Assembly: GCF_021216675.1 (NCBI RefSeq)
Contig: NZ_CP086120.1
Location: 3,222,501 to 3,286,500, forward strand
Direction of reading: 5' to 3'
Length of the DNA: 64,000 nt
Source: Streptomyces gobiensis
Lineage (GTDB): Bacteria; Actinomycetota; Actinomycetes; Streptomycetales; Streptomycetaceae
Shown: positions 61,051 to 64,000 of the stretch, piece by piece
How the letters are laid out: each line of letters begins with the position of its first letter
Position numbering within the stretch: position 1 is the stretch's first letter
Program-made: the position numbers and the translations under genes
Notes under the pieces: generated by a model
Told to the model about the DNA's origin: nothing
What the model saw: the letters and a program-made list of their open reading frames with translations, nothing else
The model's database searches: none

Positions 61051-61223
61051 CCGCCTCAGTCTTCGCCTCAGAACTGGACCAAGCTCGGCAGATCGATTTC
61101 GACCGGATACGGCACTTCCGTGACTAACTTTAGGACCTGCTTCGAAAGTGCGTGCGGCGATGGGTGTGCTGTGGTACTTCTGGGGCGTCTCAGAGACAGG
61201 TTTGTTCTCACTTGGAGTCGTCG

Positions 61224-61571
61224 ATGGCCGTCCGCCGTGTCATGCCCATCATCCAGTCAGAGGCTGCGCCGGAGAACCGCGAGTTCTACGGCCTGCTGGG
61301 GTTTGAAGAGGTCATGAATCACGGGTGGATCATGACGCTCGCCTCCCCGTCCAGTCCGGCGGCACAGGTCAGCTTCATGACCAGTGACAAGACTGCGCCG
61401 GTCACCCCGGACATGAGCGTGGAGGTGGACGACGTGGATGCGGCCTACGCGGTCATGCGGGAGAGGGGTGCGGAGATTGTTCACCCCCTGCAGGACGAGG
61501 AGTGGGGAGTACGGCGGTTCTTCGTCCGCGACCCCAACGGCCGGGTGGTCAACGTACTGAGCCACCGCTGA
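61224..61571 (+). CDS. VOC (glyoxalase/bleomycin resistance) family protein
   Basis: ATG 61224 follows GGAG and gives 115 residues. The fold is a beta-alpha-beta3 vicinal oxygen chelate unit repeated twice. REFYGLLGFEEV and DVDAAYAVMRERGAEIVHPL are hallmark segments, and FFVRDPNGRVVNVL is the C-terminal strand with the family PxGxxxxV pattern. The usual metal ligands (His at strand 1, Glu at the C-terminus) are only partly kept, so it may be a binding protein instead of an enzyme. Confidence 0.83.
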   Translation: MAVRRVMPIIQSEAAPENREFYGLLGFEEVMNHGWIMTLASPSSPAAQVSFMTSDKTAPVTPDMSVEVDDVDAAYAVMRERGAEIVHPLQDEEWGVRRFFVRDPNGRVVNVLSHR

Positions 61572-61604
61572 CGCCTCTCCCCGAACTGCTGGTGAAGGTA
61601 CTGG

Positions 61605-61740
61605 TCACAACCACTCGTTGATGGCCGCGACAAGGACAGTCGCTTCGTAGCGAGCGGCAAGCTTCCCGTAGCGGGTGGCGCCACCGCCCCACGGCGTGGG
61701 CCCGCTCACCGGTGTTGGGTGGTGGGCGGGCCGTCGCTCG
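61605..61740 (-). pseudogene. remnant of IS5-like transposase C-terminus
   Basis: On the minus strand the codons from about 61679 to the TGA at 61605 encode ATRYGKLAARYEATVLVAAI followed by NEWL, a typical C-terminal end of IS5-group DDE transposases. A second frame just upstream reads NTGERAHAVGRWR, which may be a frameshifted continuation. No start, catalytic residues or terminal inverted repeats remain. Confidence 0.65.
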
Positions 61741-61741
61741 G

Positions 61742-62389
61742 TCAGGGTTTGGGGCACCTCTTCCAGGCCAGGTGGTAGATCGTGTTGACGTCACCGTCCG
61801 TGGAGTCCATGGTCATGAAGCTGGTCTTGTCCGCGTCCGAGGTACCGGCGTTGACCCGCAGTTCGGTGTTGACGTTGAAGTTCCGTTTGGCGCCGCAGGG
61901 GGCCCAGACCAGTTGGGCCCATTCGGTCTCGTCGGTCGCCTGCCAGTTGTCGTTGTACGGGCCGTCGAACGGGTGGGTCCTGGACGCCGTATCCGGTGAC
62001 CCCTGGAAGTAGTACGAGGCCTTCTGCATGCTGCTGGCGCCAGGCTGCAGGGAGGCGAAACCCCGGTAGTCGACGCTGGCGATCGCGTAGGTGAATCCGT
62101 GCGGGACATGCACGACAAGGCTGATCTGGCAGTTCTTCCGGAAGTCGGTCGGGTCGGAGGACCCGCCCACTCTGGCCAGATAGTCGCTGTAAGTAACCGT
62201 GAATGCCGTGTTGTCCTGGGCGACGGCCACGGCGGCTGTGCCCTGGCGGCACCCCGATCCATTGACCGTCGCGACTTCGATGACGATCTTGTCGGGGGGC
62301 GGGTCGCTGATCGCGGACGCGCCCTGAGCGGAGAGCGTCGAGGCGAACAGTGCTGCTATCGCGCCACTTGCGAGTAATCCACCGGCCAT
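61742..62389 (-). CDS. DUF4360 secreted protein
   Basis: ATG 62389 follows GGGAG and gives 215 residues. The signal peptide is GLLASGAIAALFASTLSAQG, with cleavage near residue 26. The DUF4360 domain shows VNGSGCRQGTAAVAVAQDNT, SVDYRGFASLQPG and a pair of late Cys residues (WAPCGAKRN and WKRCPKP). The family is common in secreted proteins of streptomycetes and fungi; function unknown. TTG 62431 is a less likely start. It lies next to a transposase remnant. Confidence 0.85.
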   Translation of the reverse strand: MAGGLLASGAIAALFASTLSAQGASAISDPPPDKIVIEVATVNGSGCRQGTAAVAVAQDNTAFTVTYSDYLARVGGSSDPTDFRKNCQISLVVHVPHGFTYAIASVDYRGFASLQPGASSMQKASYYFQGSPDTASRTHPFDGPYNDNWQATDETEWAQLVWAPCGAKRNFNVNTELRVNAGTSDADKTSFMTMDSTDGDVNTIYHLAWKRCPKP

Positions 62390-62510
62390 GATTCTCCCAT
62401 CCTCGGCTCGGGTGGTGTGGGGGTAACGCAAGAGGCCGCTGCGAGGTGGGGGGATGCGGATTCCCCATCCGTACGCGGCGCGACCGTTGAGCGGGCCGGT
62501 CCCCGCAGGG

Positions 62511-63470
62511 TCAGTTGCGGTCTGTGGGACCGGAGTTGGGCAGATAGTACGTACCAGCGTGGGGGTCGGCTAGGGAGCTTTCCGGCCAGTTGTAGTAGGC
62601 GTGCAGTGCGGCCTCGCTGCCGGAGCCCATCGCGGTCATGATGCGCTGGCAGCGTGCGGAACGGAGGTCGCCCGCGATGTGGATGCGGGGGTGCTGGCGG
62701 GCCGGTGGGCAGTAGCCCAGCTCGTCGGGGGAGAAGGGGCCGGTGGGGTGGTGAGGGCGGGTGCCCAGGTTGAGGTGGATGTGATCTGCCGGTCGTGACA
62801 GGGTTTCGCCGGTTGTGCTGGTGATCTCGGCGGTGAGCTGGGGGCTTTCTGGGGGTGTGTACACCGTCACGTGGCGGGCCTGGATGAGCTCGACGCGGCT
62901 GTCCCCTCGGGCCTCGGCGGTCTTGTAGGTGTCCTCGGGCGGGTGGACGACCAGGAGGTGGGTGTCGAGGTCCGGGGCCGAGCGGAGGAGGGTGTCCAGG
63001 GGGCGGTCGGCGCCCAGGATGAGGGCGGTCCGGCCGGTGAGCGCTTCGGGGCTGGCCTCCCACAGCGGGGTGATGGCGAGCCCTTCCGGGGCGGTGATCC
63101 AGTCGGCGTGGGCGGGCTGTGCCGGGGTGACGCCGGTGGCGACGACCACGTGCGGCGCGGTGAGCCGCTGGTCCGGGGCGAGCGTTACGGTCACGTCTTC
63201 GTCGCCGGCGTCGATACGGGAGACGGGGTGCCCGGTCATGATGTGGCAGCGGTCGGAGCGGGTGACATCACCGGCGATCGCTTCGGCCAGGGCGGGTCCG
63301 GAGGTGAAGCCGCCCAGGACATTGCTGAGGGCGGGGATGTGCAGCAGCTTGCGGCACAGCAGGGTGTCCGCCTCAAGCAGGGTGGAACGCATACCCAGGC
63401 TGGCGGCCATCACGGCCGCCGCACAGCCCGCGGGACCGCCGCCGACGATCAGCAGGTCGATATCCCTCAT
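62511..63470 (-). CDS. thioredoxin reductase-like flavoprotein lacking the redox CxxC
   Basis: This 319-residue protein has an N-terminal FAD motif LLIVGGGPAGCAAAVMAASL (about 6-25) and a C-terminal FAD segment IHIAGDLRSARCQRIMTAMG. It is built like bacterial thioredoxin reductase. However, the CxxC disulfide of TrxR is absent. The second Rossmann motif is degenerate (LILGADRPLDTLL, without GxGxxG), so NADPH binding is doubtful. It could be a ferredoxin-dependent or thiol-oxidase-like flavoprotein. ATGA overlap couples it to the isochorismatase gene. Confidence 0.8.
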   Translation of the reverse strand: MRDIDLLIVGGGPAGCAAAVMAASLGMRSTLLEADTLLCRKLLHIPALSNVLGGFTSGPALAEAIAGDVTRSDRCHIMTGHPVSRIDAGDEDVTVTLAPDQRLTAPHVVVATGVTPAQPAHADWITAPEGLAITPLWEASPEALTGRTALILGADRPLDTLLRSAPDLDTHLLVVHPPEDTYKTAEARGDSRVELIQARHVTVYTPPESPQLTAEITSTTGETLSRPADHIHLNLGTRPHHPTGPFSPDELGYCPPARQHPRIHIAGDLRSARCQRIMTAMGSGSEAALHAYYNWPESSLADPHAGTYYLPNSGPTDRN

Positions 63471-64000
63471 TTCAGCATCTGAGGCAGGTCACCGGAGGTA
63501 ATCAGGTGATCGGCCCCGATGAAACGCCGGGCGACCGTCACCCCGGCCTCGTGGACGGCGGAGCCTGCGTGGCTGGCGGAGGCATCGGTCACGATCCATG
63601 GCCGGTAACCACGCTCAAAGGCGTCAACGGCAGACTTCAGAACACAGTTTTCCGTGGCGATCCCGCAGAAGACGAGATCGCTCCACCCCTCCTTCTCGAA
63701 CAGGGCGCTCCCCTGGGCCGTGAAGCAGGTGTAGGCGGGCTTGTCGATAACGGCACGCGCATGGGCCGCCCGCTGAGCCAGCGTAGGAGCGATATCCGTC
63801 TCGGGCGGCTGCTGAAGCCGCGTCCAGTGCAGCAGGCGCTCAAAGGGGCTGCCCGGGTGATTGCGGTACTGGGTGAACACGACGGGACGGCCAGCCGCCG
63901 CCCAGCGGTCGATGAGCCCGGTGACGGTGGGGAGGATGTGCTGGCTGTGGGCGTTGAGAAAGCCGTTCTGCATATCGATGACGATCAGCGCCGCGTGAGG
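63467..64000 (-). CDS. isochorismatase family cysteine hydrolase (5' end beyond window)
   Basis: The 5' end lies past the window; the visible part encodes about 178 residues. The first visible residues AALIVIDMQNGFLNA carry the catalytic Asp, and FCGIATENCVLKSAVDAFER carries the nucleophilic Cys with the preceding cis-peptide. The Lys is in IDKPAYTCF. Family members hydrolyse nicotinamide, N-carbamoyl compounds or isochorismate. It is coupled to the reductase-like gene by a 4-nt overlap, so they likely act in one pathway. Confidence 0.85.
   Translation of the reverse strand, partial: PHAALIVIDMQNGFLNAHSQHILPTVTGLIDRWAAAGRPVVFTQYRNHPGSPFERLLHWTRLQQPPETDIAPTLAQRAAHARAVIDKPAYTCFTAQGSALFEKEGWSDLVFCGIATENCVLKSAVDAFERGYRPWIVTDASASHAGSAVHEAGVTVARRFIGADHLITSGDLPQMLK

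Overview
The window is a piece of a high-GC actinomycete chromosome, almost certainly Streptomyces. The GC-rich third codon positions, frequent GTG/TTG starts, the developmental pair bldN/rsbN, the rex-hemACDB operon with its Rex operator, the futalosine-type menaquinone genes and a class I lysyl-tRNA synthetase all point there. Gene identities are read from protein motifs and from memory of Streptomyces gene order; no database search was possible.

Layout. 1-1.4 kb: 3' part of a 23S rRNA gene, 5S rRNA and the rrn terminator. 1.4-10 kb: conserved developmental neighbourhood (acuC, a phosphatase-like protein, a BdtA-like regulator, the 32-residue ribosomal protein bS22, an epimerase and an acyltransferase, rsbN, bldN, a HAD phosphatase). 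10-16.5 kb: a glutaredoxin-like gene, then rex-hemA-hemC-hemD-hemB with overlapping start and stop codons. 16.5-21 kb: a degenerate carboxylesterase, argS and lysS. 21-29.5 kb: less conserved genes (DUF2637 membrane protein, two DUF3558 lipoproteins, rtcB, an SDR, YnfA, a flavin disulfide reductase, a methyltransferase, a small His/Tyr/Gly-rich secreted protein). 29.7-34 kb: an accessory patch with a Crp/Fnr regulator, an XRE regulator, a membrane protein, an asparagine-synthetase-like lasso cyclase and, directly before it, a 46-residue lasso peptide precursor gene that is easy to miss. 34.2-41.5 kb: hemL, a histidine phosphatase and the System II cytochrome c biogenesis genes (resA-, ccdA-, resB- and ccsB-like). 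41.6-51.7 kb: a SpoIIE phosphatase and the menaquinone genes mqnP, mqnL, ubiX-like and mqnE, interleaved with a deacetylase-like protein, a rhomboid protease and a lipoprotein with an apparent ATC start. 51.7-64 kb: a repeat-rich intergenic region, GNAT and DUF4229 genes, a cysteine-containing leader peptide before a DAACS symporter, a large PAS/GAF/SpoIIE/ATPase sensor, an esterase, an acyl-CoA ligase, a VOC protein, a transposase remnant, a DUF4360 secreted protein, and a reductase-like/isochorismatase pair cut by the window end.

Functionally the window is dominated by respiration: redox sensing (Rex), haem synthesis (hemA, C, D, B and L), cytochrome c maturation and menaquinone synthesis lie within about 41 kb. 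The most novel item is the lasso peptide locus at 31.97-34.0 kb. It has a good precursor and an intact-looking cyclase, but no RRE (B1) or leader peptidase (B2) gene anywhere in the window. The second theme is repeats: a family of intergenic elements with conserved flanks and a variable inner hairpin, a roughly 160-bp inverted repeat pair 14 kb apart, a tandem array, and a short palindromic repeat that sits in frame inside hemC.
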